In this document: positions 1 to 11,345 of the stretch, one piece after another
How positions within the stretch are numbered: the first letter of the stretch is position 1
How the letters are laid out: every line of letters begins with the position of its first letter
Assembly: GCA_009746045.1 (NCBI GenBank)
Contig: RPFO01000406.1
Span: 1,972,287 to 2,036,286, forward strand
Length of the DNA stretch: 64,000 nucleotides
Source: Mesostigma viride
Lineage: Eukaryota > Streptophyta > Mesostigmatophyceae > Mesostigmatales > Mesostigmataceae
Direction of reading: 5' to 3'
Notes under the pieces: generated by a model
Told to the model about the DNA's origin: nothing
The model's database searches: none
Seen by the model: only the letters and a program-made list of their open reading frames with translations
Program-made: the position numbers and the translations under genes

Positions 1-3000
1 CGCCAGTTGGCCTGCTTGACGGTGCTCGTGCGGGAGTACGGCGTCAGTCTAAACCTGGCAGACTTCAGCAACCCGCTTCGGCATGCCATCACGCAGCACT
101 ACCCGCTGGCTTTCGTGACCGCACTGCTGGAGCTGGGGGCGGACCCCCGCGTGGGCGACTGCCTATCGACGGCATGCAGCCACGCGAGGCCGGGCAACGC
201 AGACGATGCGGCGATGGTGGACTTGCTGTTGGCGTGGGAGACCAAGGCAGGGGCAGGGGGGGGGAGGCTGCGTCCCACGGCTACCTTCCGGTTGCAGCCG
301 TTCTCGAGTGACATGGACGTCATCAAGAAGCTGCTGGCGGCCGGGTGGGACATCAACAGCGAGTGCAACCTGGACCTGTGGTGGGTGGGCACCACCGCCG
401 GCACAATGCTGGAACACGCGTGCTTGCACCTGGCGGACCACGCGGCGTCCCATTCGCTAGCATTAGTGCGGTTCCTGCTGGATCAGGGGGCACGTGCAGG
501 GTTGTCGCGGGCCATACTGGTCGCCTGCAACTCCAAGCTGCGGTCGAGTGAAGCGGGGGAATTAAAGGAGGGCGGGATCTCGGATCAAGGCCAGCTGACC
601 GCAATCGTTACGACCGTGGTGCGGATGTTGCTCGCCGCAGCCAAGCTACATGGCGCAAACCCAGGTGGGGCAGCTGGTGCTGCACTGCCGGGTGTGTCCA
701 GACTTGCCAGGGCGTCTGCCCCACCTGCCAGGGGGGATGGACCATCGGCGCCACCACCGGTCGGGAGGACCATCATGACGCGTAGTCGAGCAGCAGGCAA
801 GGCCGGTGCTGGTGCTGCCGCCGGCACGGGCCGTGGCGGCCGCAAGCATGTGGGTGGGACAAGTACTGCCACAGGTGGCGTTAGCAGCAGCCGTGCAGGG
901 AACAGCAGCCCAGGTGCTTCCAGGGACAGTGGGCGCGCATGCTCGCACTCGGCAGGGGGTGTGTGCTCGTACGCGTCACCAGGATTGTCCATCGACACAC
1001 GCGTCGTGGATGGGCTCTACCGGAAGAACGCGCTGATTCAAGCATGTGCCAACGGCCACGTGGGCGCCGTGTGCTTGCTGCTGGCTGCCGGGTTTGACCC
1101 GAACTTTACAGGTGAGTTGCTTGACCTGCCAATGACGGTGGCTTAAAGGCACGCCGCTGGCATGTAAGCCTAGTCGCTGGGATCCCAGGCAGCAAGCACG
1201 TCAACCCACTGCTACCCTACTCTTGGCTGACTCGTTGCCCCCGTAATGCCAGTTGTATTCCAGAAGTCGCACGAGGCCTTCGTGGGGCCCTTTCAACGTG
1301 CTTCTTTCCTGGCAGAATGCCAACGCCAGGAAGCGTCCGCGGCAATGAGGGTGGCCGGTTGGCCATCTTGTCGGCTGTTTTTTGTAGGCTTGCTGCCTAC
1401 AACCAGCCCGTAGGTTTGCTGTAGGCTGCCATGAATATTGCACAGTGAACGTATGGTGCATGTGTAAGTAGGTGCTTGCATGCCATGCGCAGAGGCACTG
1501 TGAGCCCCTGAGCAGACAGTGATGCACTTCAGCTGGCAGGACATGCGGGAAAGGGTCGTACGTGGTTGTGTCTCCTGAAGCAGCTCGTGGCGGGTATGTG
1601 TATGCCAGGGCACTATATTTTGTACCAGTACGCTACGACTTGCGCCTTGTAGCTCTACCTGATGCATCTATTAGTGTCCGTTGGCGAAAGGATTCTCGCG
1701 ATGTTTCGTTTGCGGAGGATGGGCGCTTCCATAGCCTTCTCGCTGTGGAGCGTGCGCTTATACAGATCATCATTGAAGTAATTATACAGATCATTATTGA
1801 AGTCATTATACAGATCATCATACAGGTAATTATTTCAACTCACTACACATGTCATTTTACAGATGATCATACATGTCATGATTGTCATCTGACTAAATGG
1901 CTCATTACCCCCGCATGCACCTTTGCCGTGCCAAACTTTCTCCTCCCGCTCAGGTGGTTTCCAGGGCCCCCTGTGGGGCGGCACACCGCTGCTGGAGGCG
2001 ATCACCCACGGCAACGCCGACGTCGTCGCGCTTCTTTTGGCGTCCGGCGCCCGCACGGACGGGCCCCTCTACACCCACGAGCACGGCCGCCGCCGGGTGC
2101 TCAACCCGGCGGGTGTCATCCGCCACCTCGAAGAGGTGGCTGGCCAGGTCTGGCTGGCAAGCGATAGTCAGGCGGACGACGATTCAGACAGCGGTCACAT
2201 GGACTGCTCATGTATCTACCCCTCGAGCCCGCTGGTGGCGGCAGCCAGTGCGTGTGACGCGAGCTGTCTAATGCTATTATTAGAGGCCGGCGCGGACCCC
2301 AACGCGCGTGACTGCATCGGCCACCTGGCATTGAACGTTCTGGGCCGCGAGGGGCGCAAGGAGAGCAAGCGGGGTGGGGCAAGCAGCAAGACCAACAAAG
2401 GGACGGGGGACATGCGCGAGTGCCTCTTGCTCCTGCTCAAGCACGGCGCTCGCGCCGACTTGACGCTGGACACGCGGCTCGGCCTCGACAACTCGTTCGT
2501 TTGGACGTGTGTCAAGGAAGGTGACGTCGACAGTCTCAAGTTGCTGTCCGCTCACGGGGTGGACCTGTTTGCCTGCCATGGCGGCCGGCTCCACGACCTA
2601 TACCATGGGAGCATCCTTGAGTATGCAGTCTCGTCGCCGCAGACACGCCGCGCGCTGCCGGTCCTGCTGGCCGCCCCTGGTGCCAACCCCAACTGGACGG
2701 GGCCCGACGGGTCTGCCCCTCCGCCGCTTCTCTCGCTGGTGCGGCGGCTAGGCCGTGGGGACAATGTGAATGCGGCGACGACCGCGGTACATCAGCTACT
2801 GGGCGTGGGGGCGTCGGCAGACATGACCGATGGTGAGGGTCTCACGGCACTGCATCTGCTGCTGCTGCCGGACAAGTACCCTCGCGGGGAGGAGGAGGAG
2901 GAAGAGGAGCTGGCCGTGTCGTACGGTGTCGTGGCTGCGCTGCTGATCTCCCACAGCAAGAGGCACGCAGAGAAGGTGCACTGCGACAAGCACGGGACGC

Positions 3001-3362
3001 CGCTGGAGCTGGCCCGCCAGGTGGCAGAGGACCCTGGCGCGGTGTCCCCGTTCATGGCCATGTATGCTGCGCTGGGGAACGATGTGGGCCGGGAAAGGGT
3101 CGCGGCCGCAAAACGGATGGCGGCGCGGATGGTGATTGTGTTGGAGCGTGCGGAGGAGATTCGGCGGGAGGCGCGGTGGGCGCGGCGCAAGCACTATGTG
3201 CTGCTGCGTGAACTGGCGCAGAGGGGGCGGATGGAGACTGCGCTGGCAAAGGGCCAGCCTCGGTCGGCGTACGCCACGGGGGACGACGCGGTGGTATGCG
3301 CACAGTGGATGTGCGACGTGGCTCCGCAAGATGTTGCAGTGTCCATCATTCGCTTCTTGTAA
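1..3362 (+). CDS. Ankyrin-repeat protein, 3' part of gene, two exons seen
   Basis: Exons 1-1111 and 1954-3362; the reading frame is already open at base 1, so the start lies outside the window. The intron 1112-1953 starts GTGAGT and ends in a pyrimidine run plus CAG, and the phases match (phase 1). A stop in the intron frame near 1146 supports removal. The protein holds many degenerate ankyrin units, for example VTALLELGADPRVGD, VCLLLAAGFDPNF, TPLLEAITHGNADVVALLLA, LMLLLEAGADPNARD and GEGLTALHLLLL. Between repeats there are low-complexity inserts, notably a Gly/Ala/Ser-rich stretch coded at about 650-960. The last ~120 residues are helical and basic with no recognised domain. Ankyrin repeats mediate protein-protein contacts; no catalytic domain or membrane segment is visible, so the role is unknown. 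The stop TAA is at 3360. Confidence 0.8.
1755..1885. repeat. Short AT-rich tandem repeat in ankyrin-gene intron
   Basis: About 130 bases with repeated blocks of the type TTATACAGATCAT, period roughly 27. It is far more AT-rich than the exons and sits wholly inside the intron 1112-1953. Confidence 0.6.
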
Positions 3363-3503
3363 ATATGGTTTTTTGAGTGGTCGTCTCTACTTGGGAAGTG
3401 GTCACTGAGGGAAGGTGGTCCCACCAGCTGCATGACAAATGCTGGTGATGCGCTCTGGTTAGCCTATTGGCTACTGCCGCCCGTATTATTGTTAATTAAA
3501 TAA

Positions 3504-3522
3504 CACGTAACAGCGTTACGTG
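3504..3522. other. 3'-terminal hairpin of LINE family B
   Basis: CACGTAAC-AGC-GTTACGTG, an 8-bp perfect stem with a 3-base loop. Compared with copies at 6231 and 20328 (CACGTGAC...GTCACGTG), one base pair is changed on both arms, so pairing is kept. Confidence 0.75.
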
Positions 3523-3547
3523 AGCATAAGTCCTCAGTACAGTCGAG

Positions 3548-3744
3548 TGGGATGGGATGGGATGGGATGGGATGGGATGGGATGGGATGGGATGGGATGG
3601 GATGGGATGGGATGGGATGGGATGGGATGGGATGGGATGGGATGGGATGGGATGGGATGGGATGGGATGGGATGGGATGGGATGGGATGGGATGGGATGG
3701 GATGGGATGGGATGGGATGGGATGGGATGGGATGGGATGGATGG
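3548..3744. repeat. (GGGAT)n microsatellite
   Basis: About 38 copies of a 5-bp unit. It lies at the 3' end of a minus-strand LINE remnant; related CCCAT/CCATCC tracts occur at the same relative place near 20250-20280 and 47040-47100. This suggests it grew inside the element's 3' UTR. Confidence 0.9.
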
Positions 3745-4779
3745 AGCTAGCTATCTAAGACCTAGTTACAGGGTTGTGGGCACCACGGCCCGAATCACTG
3801 TGAATGCCAAACTTGGTCACACGCGGAGCCCCCTCTGGCTTGGGGGTGGTCTCCTTCATTACTACCTGCCACGTATCCTTGCGAACCATCTGCCTACAGA
3901 TAACACACATGCCAGGGGGCTGCCCTGGCGTGAGCCCATTGCGACGTGGGTAGCGCATATCCATGACTAGCCTATCCCGGAAAGTCCACGGGTGGCGCCC
4001 CGGCCGCGCTCGGCCCGTGGCACGCCATGTGAGAGCAAGACGCCCAGGTTGGGCGGGCTTGCTGCTTGCTCAGCTATCCATCGTGTCTACCTGATCTGTG
4101 TGTGCGAGGTACGTGCCCGGCCAGGCCCAGGCGCCTGTGCCTAATAATATGGGAAGCATATGGTAAATCAGCTTACAAATCCTCATGGGTAATATGCATG
4201 CTGAATGGAGTATTTAGCGCACTACGTAGCATCTTGGTGACTGCACCGTCGAGTTGCTGCTCCTGCTCCTGCGCCAGCGTCCACGTCTCGGCTCCATAGG
4301 TCAGGATCAAGTCAGGATGATGACCTTGAAGAGGTCGTGTTCGACAGTCCAGGGCAGGGCGGGGTTGCTCCACCAGCGACGGTGCTCGTGGAGCTGTGCC
4401 CAGGCCATACCAATCCTGGTCATCATGTCGTTATCAAGGAGACAACCAGCTATTATTGTTTTACGGCTGCGTATCCAACATATTTTAGAACTCTCTTGGT
4501 ACGAATTGGCCACATGGTCAATTCTGTTGCCTTGATCAGAATCCCATAGGTGTACACCTATGTGAGCACTCCGTGCATGGGATAGCTCAGTATCTGTACT
4601 GAGTGCGTTCACACATGCATGTAATCACCTAATTAATTACGTTGTCTAATCACCTATATAGTAGTATAACAAACACAATATTACCCCAATATATCCCGGT
4701 TGCCCACATGCATGTCGAGCGACAACAAATGCAACTAATGAACTTAGGCATGGCTGACCGGGTGGAGCTCAGAACTTTT

Positions 4780-5865
4780 GCGTCTGAGCCCTAAATTTAG
4801 TCAGACTACTTGCATAAGATGCGTCTTTTCAAGAGGCGTCTGCTAGTATAATCGGTTATGGCCGTAACGCAATATTTTGCCAAAGCCACCAAAACGCAGC
4901 CTCGACAAGCAAATCGAGCTGCTGTCCGCATTCCAGTCGACAGCAGCTTGTGCGACATCAACTCCTGCATGCGGACGCCAACCCTCTCGTGCTGCATGAT
5001 CCCAGCTGACCGCCCCCCCCCGGTCTGCCTCCCTCGACGCAGTGCTCTACTGTCACCAAATTGGTCGGCCATTCGCCAAGAAAACACGAAGTTCCCATAC
5101 CGGCGATGCCAGAATGTCCGCCGCTTCGGCGCCGGCCAGCGGCCGGTATTTTTGCATATTGGAAATCTTGACGCTCACGAAGGAACAATGTGACGATGTT
5201 ATCACGTTGCTGGCCCGCCATGTGACGAAATTTATCTGCATGCCTACTCCCGGAGTCCTGGCGACAAGGTCACCAAGCCCAACTGCATGGGAATGGCTGC
5301 TTCAAGAACCGAAGGCGTACTTGAAGGCAGTCATCATGTGCAGCTACCTAACCTGTGCTGCGACGCCCAGGACTTCACCCAGGTAGGCTACGCTGGCCTC
5401 AAAAGCCTCCTGCACGAGCGCAGACGGGCATGCAGCCACAGCAGCTGCAGCATCCTCGCAGAGCGGCACCTCCCCCAGCACGGACTCGATCCGAGCTGCA
5501 GTGGCGGAGCAGCGCTGGCGCCGATGGCTGAGCTAGCATGCAGCTCGCCGCCCTGAATGCGCCTGATGGCCCACTCAACACACTCGCGGCCACTACTTAC
5601 CTTCAGCGACATCGCAGCCCGAGTTCGGTTCCTCTCTCGCCGCAAGAAGCTGGTGAACAAGTTGCTTGACGACGACCTGACGCCAGGCCAGCCGCGCATG
5701 AGCAGCAATGCCGCAACCAGGGCCGGGCCTGACTACATTCGCCACAAGACCAGCCCCGAGAAGCCCCAAGTGTACTGCCGGCGCGGGGCGGGGACCTTTA
5801 TGTGAACAAGAAATTGTGGAAGCCCCCCCGGGCTCCCTCGGAATAGACCATTCAAGCTAGTTGTA
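4780..5865 (+). mobile_element. ORF1-only retroposon, family 1, broken copy
   Basis: Plus-strand relative of the copy at 6210-8235. It shares the 5' UTR hairpin region (about 4815-4840) and ORF1 segments such as VRRFGAGQ, EPKAYLKAVIMCSYL and SRRKKLVN, but these fall in different frames. It ends near 5860, where it meets a TTAA microsatellite. With the 6210-8235 copy it forms a large inverted pair. Confidence 0.7.
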
Positions 5866-5867
5866 TT

Positions 5868-5910
5868 AATGAATGAATTAATTAATTAATTAATTAATTA
5901 ATTAATTGAT
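5868..5910. repeat. (TTAA)n tract
   Basis: ATTAATTAATT-type repeat of about 40 bases at the junction of two retroposon fragments, interpreted as a retroposon 3' tail. Confidence 0.75.
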
Positions 5911-6205
5911 GAATTAGGAACATAACTCCGTTGGAAGTACATGTAGTGCACATATTATCCCTGAGAAGGGGCATATGGCTTTTAATACATTCTGGGCTAC
6001 TTCCTGCAAGGGTGGGAATGTAAGCTACCCTTGCTCTAGGTGCGCCAGGGCACCTGCACCCCCATGATCTATCAAGCTATGCCCAGCTAAGGGGGAGCCT
6101 GTCATGTGGGGGAAGATCATCATGGCTATACAAGAGCTAGGGCATGGCTTCTCAACAGAGAGCGTCTCTCTGCATAGGCATAGCATGGCTAAAGTCTTAG
6201 TGCAA
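5910..6205 (-). mobile_element. 3' UTR fragment of ORF1-only retroposon family 2
   Basis: About 290 bases, near-identical in order to 11349-11640 and similar to 31200-31495. Shared words include GAGAAGGGGCATATGG and CTATGCCCAGCTAAGGGGGA. Read on the minus strand it is the 3' UTR that follows ORF1 in the 11337-13265 element, ending in a short hairpin and a TTAA tail. Confidence 0.7.
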
Positions 6206-6639
6206 CATCCATAATAATAATAATAATAAGCACGTGACTGCGTCACGTGGGTGCCAATACAGAGTAAAGGAACCTTCAACCCTATATACACAGCGAGAAG
6301 GAGGGAGGGCGCCCTAACTTGTCTCACTGCCGCAGGTGGGCAGGCCACAGAGCGCTCTCTCCACGGCATGGTGCCGGGGCGCAACACTGTGGGTGCAATA
6401 CAACCAGTGCAATACCATAGGTAGGCTGACGCATAGCTTATGCTACAAATGTGAGGTGGGCTCAAGACGTCGGCTAATTAAGGCGCAAGCTGATGGCCAC
6501 AAGGTGCCAGAGCTAATTGAAGGTACTATAATAACGCTGTGCGCTAATATCGTTTCAAGTGCTGTAATGCCTAAGCTATCCCATAATCGATTGCCCCCCG
6601 TCTAGACAACTAGCTTGAGTGCTCTATCCCGGGGAAGCC

Positions 6640-8073
6640 CGGGGGGGCTTCCACAGTTTCTTGTTGATATAGAGGTCCCCGCCCCGCCACTGAGTACACT
6701 TGGGGCTTCTCGGGGTTGGTCTTGTGGCGGATGTAGTCGGGCCACTGATCGCGGCGTTGCTGCTGCTGGGCTGGCGTCAGGTCGTCGTCAAGCGACCAGG
6801 AGGTGTCCACCAGCTTCTTGCGGCGAGAGAGGAACCGAACTCGGGCTGTGATGTCGCTGAAGGTGAGGACCACTGGAGGGGGCCCAGCCTTGGCCCGTGG
6901 ATGGGGCAGGCGGTAGGCGCCCTGCAGTATCGCACCTGGCAGCTGCATGCACGCCAAGAGCTGTTTCTTCAGCTGAGTCGTCGAGAAGAGAGTCTAGGGT
7001 CTCCTCCGGCGGCATGTCGAAGCGCCTGAGGATGACTCGGCAGCGGCGACGGTCGCGGTCAGCGGCCTCGCGGCGCGTGTCTTCCAGCTCCTGGAGCTTG
7101 GTGGTGATGGCGGTCGTGGTAGAGGATGCCTGGCTCTTGAGCAGGTCCGCCCAGGAGGCGCGAGTCGAGGGGTCATCGCTAGCCCTACCAGCAGGTTGGG
7201 CGGCGATGGTGGCCGTTCGCTCGGCGATCTCGGGGACCTGCGTGGCCAGGGCGTCTACCTTGGCAGCAACTGCCTCAAGTTTCACGGTGCCATGGCCGAC
7301 TCGGCCTTCCACCTGGTTAAGGCGGGTGGTCACAGTGGCTGTGGCCTCGGAAACTTTGGTGGCAATGTGCTCTTGCCGGTAGCAGTAAACTGAGGCTGGA
7401 GCTTAAGGGCGACTCTGGCTTCAATGTTGTTGACCTTGGCCGAGAGAGTGTTGAGTGGGCCGTCAGGCGCGTTCAGGGCGGCGAGCTGCTCAGCCAACGG
7501 CGCCAGCTGCTCCGCCACTGCAGCTCCGGGATGGAGTCCGTGCTGGGGGAGGTGCTGCTCTGCGGGGATGCTGCAGCTGCTGTGCATGGCTGCCCGTCTG
7601 CGCTCATGCAGGAGGCTCCTGAGGCCAGCGTAGCCAATCTGGGTGATGTCCTGGGCGTCGCAGCGCAGGTAGCTGCACATGATGACTGCCTTCAAGTATG
7701 CCTCCGGTTCTTGAAGCAGCCATTCCCAGGCGGGCTTGGTGACCTTGTCGCCAGGGGTAGGCAGGAAAAGTTCGTCATGGCGGGCCAGGAACTTGATAAC
7801 ATCGTCACATTGTTCCTTCGTGAGCGTAAAGATTTCCAAGATGCAAAAATCCCGCTGGCCGGCGCCGAAGCGGCGGACGTCCCATTTAGTATGGGAAGTT
7901 TGGGTTTTCTTGGGAATGGGCGACGAATTTGGCGTAGAGCACTGCGTCGAGGGAGGCAGACCGGGGGGGAGAGCTTCGATCAGCGCGAAAAGGTTGGCGT
8001 CCGCAGGAGTTGATGTACGTCGCACGTGCTGCTGTCGACGGGAATGCCGACGACAGCTCAAAATGTTTGTCAA
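6640..8073 (-). pseudogene. LINE ORF1-like protein, family 1, frameshifted
   Basis: Reads in at least three frames: 8073-7330 (VRRFGAGQRDFCILEI, EAYLKAVIMCSYLRC), 7333-6970 (RCRVILRRFDMPPEETLDSL) and 6957-6640 (VLTFSDITARVRFLSRRKKL, LDDDLTPAQQQQRR). The central block matches the RRM-like core plus C-terminal domain of L1-type ORF1 RNA-binding proteins. A coiled-coil-like stretch precedes it. At least two frameshifts mean no intact product. Confidence 0.7.
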
Positions 8074-8133
8074 GGCTGCGTTTTGGTGGCATTTGCAAAA
8101 TACTGCGTTACAGCCGTAACGGATTATACTAGC

Positions 8134-8158
8134 AGATGCGTCTTGAAAAGACGCATCT
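8134..8158. other. Perfect hairpin in retroposon 5' leader
   Basis: AGATGCGTCTT-GAA-AAGACGCATCT, an 11-bp stem with a 3-base loop. Shorter versions with stem CGTCTT/AAGACG and different loops sit at the same place in the leaders near 9871, 13159 and 45919. Confidence 0.75.
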
Positions 8159-8249
8159 GATGCAAGTAGCCTGACTGAATTTGGGGCTCAGACGCAGAAG
8201 TTCTGAGCTCCGCCGTCAGCCATTCATGTCCGCTCGTGGCTGGTGGCTC

Positions 8250-9990
8250 GTCGTGGGCTGTTCAACATCCATGGGAGGTCCCATTGTAGGCATGGCTTGG
8301 CTGTCAAATTCTTTAGGCAACATCCATGGGGGCCATTATGGGCGCACATGCGCGTGGGCTACATGCTAGGCTAAGCCTTCACTAATCTACACTACTGGTA
8401 TGGATTCCCTAGTCTGAGGTGGCAGGAGGGGGCTGCCAGGGCTTGTGGTCAACGTGGATGACCGCCCCCCTCCAGTATACCGGCTTCCCCCCTGCACTCT
8501 GCCGGAGCTGAAGGTAGGTCGGCCATAGCTCGCGTCGCCGCTGTTGCTGGGCCATGCAGGGTCAAGTCGTCGTCCAGCGTGAAGCGAGTCCTCGAGAGCT
8601 TCTTGCGGCATTTAAGGAACGCCAGCTTGTCCGCCATGTACTTAAAGGTGAGGAGCACGGGTGCCGGGCCAGCCTTCCCCCGCGCACGGGGGAGGCGGAC
8701 AGCCGACATGTCCAGCTCACCAGTGAGTTGCATGGGGGCAAGAATGTCGCGCTTAATAAATGCCGTGAGAAGGCTTGTCGAGGTCTCACCTGCCGGCTGG
8801 TCGAAGTGCTTGACGATGACATTGTGGCTGCGCTGGGTGATCGGTCGGCTTCCTCGCGAAGGTCGAGGGCTTGTTGCTTGAGTTGTGCCGCGATGGTGGA
8901 GGTGGTGGAGGTGGTGGAGGTGGTGTGATGCTAATTTAAATTAGCAAGTCCGCCCAGGTGCGTGGGGGAGCATCACTGGCCGGGCCAGCAGGTGCCGGCT
9001 GGGCAGCGATGTCCTTCACCACCTGCTGCATGGGCGGTGAGGCAGGCGGTGTCATGCAGGCACGAAAGGGCGGTGGCGGTGGCTTGAAGGCGCCATGGTC
9101 GAGGTCGAGGAGCTGGGCTTTGATGTCGGCAGTGGAGGCGGAAATGGCAGTGAAGGTGGAGGCGACGGTGGTGGCAAGGTGAGGAAGTTCAGTAGCCAGC
9201 GTGCCTCCCATTGCTGCCGCATCGGCGGCAAGGGGGGCCGGTCACGTGCTGCTGAAAGGCTTCCGTAAGGATGGAACGAAGTGTGGGGGCCGGGAGGAGA
9301 TGGCCTGGAGCCCAGATCTCGCCGTCAGAGCGCATGAGAAGGGAGTTGAGAAATTATGGCATATGCTGGAGTCAGCCGGGGGCGGGCGCCGACCCGAACA
9401 GGCCGGACGCTGATGTTGTGCCAGCAGCCGCCATCCAAGCAGAGGAGGCGATTGATGTCGTGGAGATGGGAGGCACAGGTCGTAAAGCGAGGCGTAGTCC
9501 CCGTAGAAGATGCAATGCAGAGCATCGCTCGGAGAAATGTTGGTCCAGTCGTGATCATCGACCTTGAAAGGTTGGGGCCGAAAGCGCGGTTCTGAGGGGC
9601 GTGAAGACCCTCCTGTTTTGTCGGCTGAGTGGGTGCGTTTAGGGTCAGGCGATGCCGATGGCGAGGCATTGAGCCCGGGAGGGGGCGGGGCGACCACCAG
9701 CCGGTGCGCGACTAGTGTCACCGTTGCCTGCCGGACCTGAGGGCGAAGCTGCAGCCTGAGCTGCATGCAGACGTATTTTCATGGCCAAGCGCATCCGCCA
9801 AACTGCGCGTTGAGGAGCGTTTGCTCGTCATATATTGCGTAATAGCTTCGGAAAATTATATCAGCATGTGCGTCTTATAAAGACGAAGCGATAGTGATAT
9901 TCACAGCTGACTGATTCGGGGCTCAAACATGAAAGTTATTATGAGCGCCGCCGTCAGCCATGGCTACCTCGTGGCTCGTGGCTCGTGTAC
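8250..9990 (-). mobile_element. ORF1-only retroposon family 2, broken copy
   Basis: Minus-strand relative of the 11337-13265 element. The leader (about 9990-9770) includes the CGTCTT hairpin. ORF1 pieces follow across 9766-8450, for example VDDHDWTNISPSDALHCIFY, LPRARGKAGPAPVLLTFKYM and TRFTLDDDL. Several frameshifts and a short GGTGGTGGA expansion break it. The 3' UTR is cut off near 8265. Confidence 0.7.
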
Positions 9991-10004
9991 CCGGGGTATG
10001 GCAA

Positions 10005-10200
10005 GGTTGTGTCCTGTTGTCTAGATGGCCGGGGGCAATCGACATGCAGTTAATAATGGGATAGCTTAGGCATTCAGTACATGGCACTTGAAATGACATT
10101 AGCGGCTAGCACAGCGTTTTAGTGCTGACTAGCTCTGCCACCTACTTAGTTGTGGCCATCAGCTTGCGCCTTAGCCGACCTAACCTTTGTAGCATAGCCT
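10005..10200 (+). mobile_element. Family 1 retroposon 3' UTR fragment
   Basis: Similar, in the opposite orientation, to part of 6400-6610 (for example GGGATAGCTTAGGCATT and GTGGCCATCAGCTTGCGCCT). No coding capacity seen. Confidence 0.55.
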
Positions 10201-10229
10201 CACCTAGTACGCCAGCGCTACGGCGGGGT

Positions 10230-11345
10230 CGATCGGACCCACCCTACTGACTGACCGATCTGATCTACGCTGATGACAATCCACGGCTGTCGCGGCGCGA
10301 CGCTCGTGGAGACCCCGGAGTCCGCCCTTGGTACTCGGGCTAGATATAGCTCACAAGAGTCACTGGAAGCATTGGCGGTGAAGCTTATCAGGATAAGCAT
10401 GAAACGGAGGTCATGGCCATCGGCTTCCCCGCTCAGTGGGACCGCCCCACCCACCCTCCAGTCCTAGCTGCATGTTGCATGGACGGAAGCCCTGTCCCTC
10501 CGGCGACTCGCTTCAAGCTCCTTGGCAGCGCTGGCTCCCCGCCACGGCCGGCGACATCAACACCCGCATCATGGCCAGGCCGGCCTGGGCCCTAGCTCCG
10601 CCGCCTCCACGGACCTCAGTGTTCTGGACATGTCGCTACCTGAGTGAGCGTGGGCGCAATCGCATTGTTTTGAAGGCCTTTGTCCTCACCCGTCCTCCTT
10701 TACGGCTGCGAGGCGAGGACCATGGACCAGGCGCTGAGCAAGCAGCTTGACGGCACTGTCACTCGAATTATGCTCCGTCACATCCTCGGTGTCCGCTACC
10801 AATTAGAGCGCCGCACCCGGGCCGAGCTCTACTGCGAGCTCCCTCTTGCCACCCATACCATCCGACACCGCCGCCTCCACTTTGCCGGCCATCTTGCCCG
10901 CACAGACCATGCAGGTGAATACCGATGCGGGCCCGGCAGGCGGGCTTAGTAGGCCGGACTCGCCAACCAGGCATAGACAGGCTCTCCCTATGGCAGGGTC
11001 CCCTCGTCCCGTCGCAACCCACTGGCAAACCAGGGCAGTGCGCCCCGCACCGACGCGACGCGACCCGGACCTATGTGACACAATTGCTTGAGGATGCAGG
11101 GCTTCTGGGACTATCTGTACTCTGTGCCCGCGTGCATGATAGACAAGGAGAAATGGGCTGCCTGATCTGCGATAAGCACCTTCCTGTGGGGCATGCATGC
11201 TCCTGTTTCATCCCCGCGGGCCCCGCGGCCCATTGCTAGAATTATGCAGGGTAGAAGTCCTCAGGTGGAGGTTATTGCTCCTGAGGATAGCCGCTACACT
11301 ACCGCCTTGATCGTCTGCCATTACAATAGAGGACAGCTAAGATGA
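10230..11345 (+). mobile_element. LINE RT C-terminal remnant
   Basis: Plus-strand frames give degenerate versions of post-RT segments: SLRAPWQRW-type FKLLGS, LLYGCEARTMDQALSKQLDG and RRLHFAGHLARTDHAGEYRC. These align with FKLLGSWLP, LTYGAEAWTL and RRIAFVGHLARTSQVDT of the intact LINE at 13424-15076. Frames switch several times. Bases 11120-11345 recur inverted at 46070-46285. Confidence 0.65.

Larger units (their letters stand above)
3494..4560 (-). mobile_element. LINE remnant (family B): RT C-terminal fragment and 3' end
   Basis: On the minus strand, frames near 4373-4173 read LTYGAETWTLAQE and LDGAVTKMLRSALN, the region after the reverse transcriptase domain shared with the other LINE copies here. 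It is broken by stops and frameshifts. The 3' end carries the CCCAT microsatellite, a palindromic hairpin (3504-3522) and a short TTAA tail. Dead copy. Confidence 0.75.
6205..8235 (-). mobile_element. ORF1-only retroposon, family 1, nearly full-length
   Basis: On the minus strand the order is: 5' leader with a perfect hairpin (8134-8158), ORF1 (about 8073-6640), a ~400-base 3' UTR, a terminal palindrome (6231-6249) and a (TTA)n tail near 6210-6230. No endonuclease or reverse transcriptase is present between ORF1 and the tail. This resembles half-LINE (HAL1-type) elements that borrow another element's machinery. The 3' UTR recurs at 46480-46930 (-), about 10010-10200 (+), 20510-20700 (+) and, diverged, 47885-48200 (-). 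Confidence 0.7.

Noticed and set aside
585-998. Minus-strand ORFs opposite the ankyrin gene
   Set aside because: GC-rich antisense shadows; the plus strand carries a clear repeat protein.
3520-3970. Open frames of repeated MGWDG
   Set aside because: Pure product of the 5-bp microsatellite; all frames are open.
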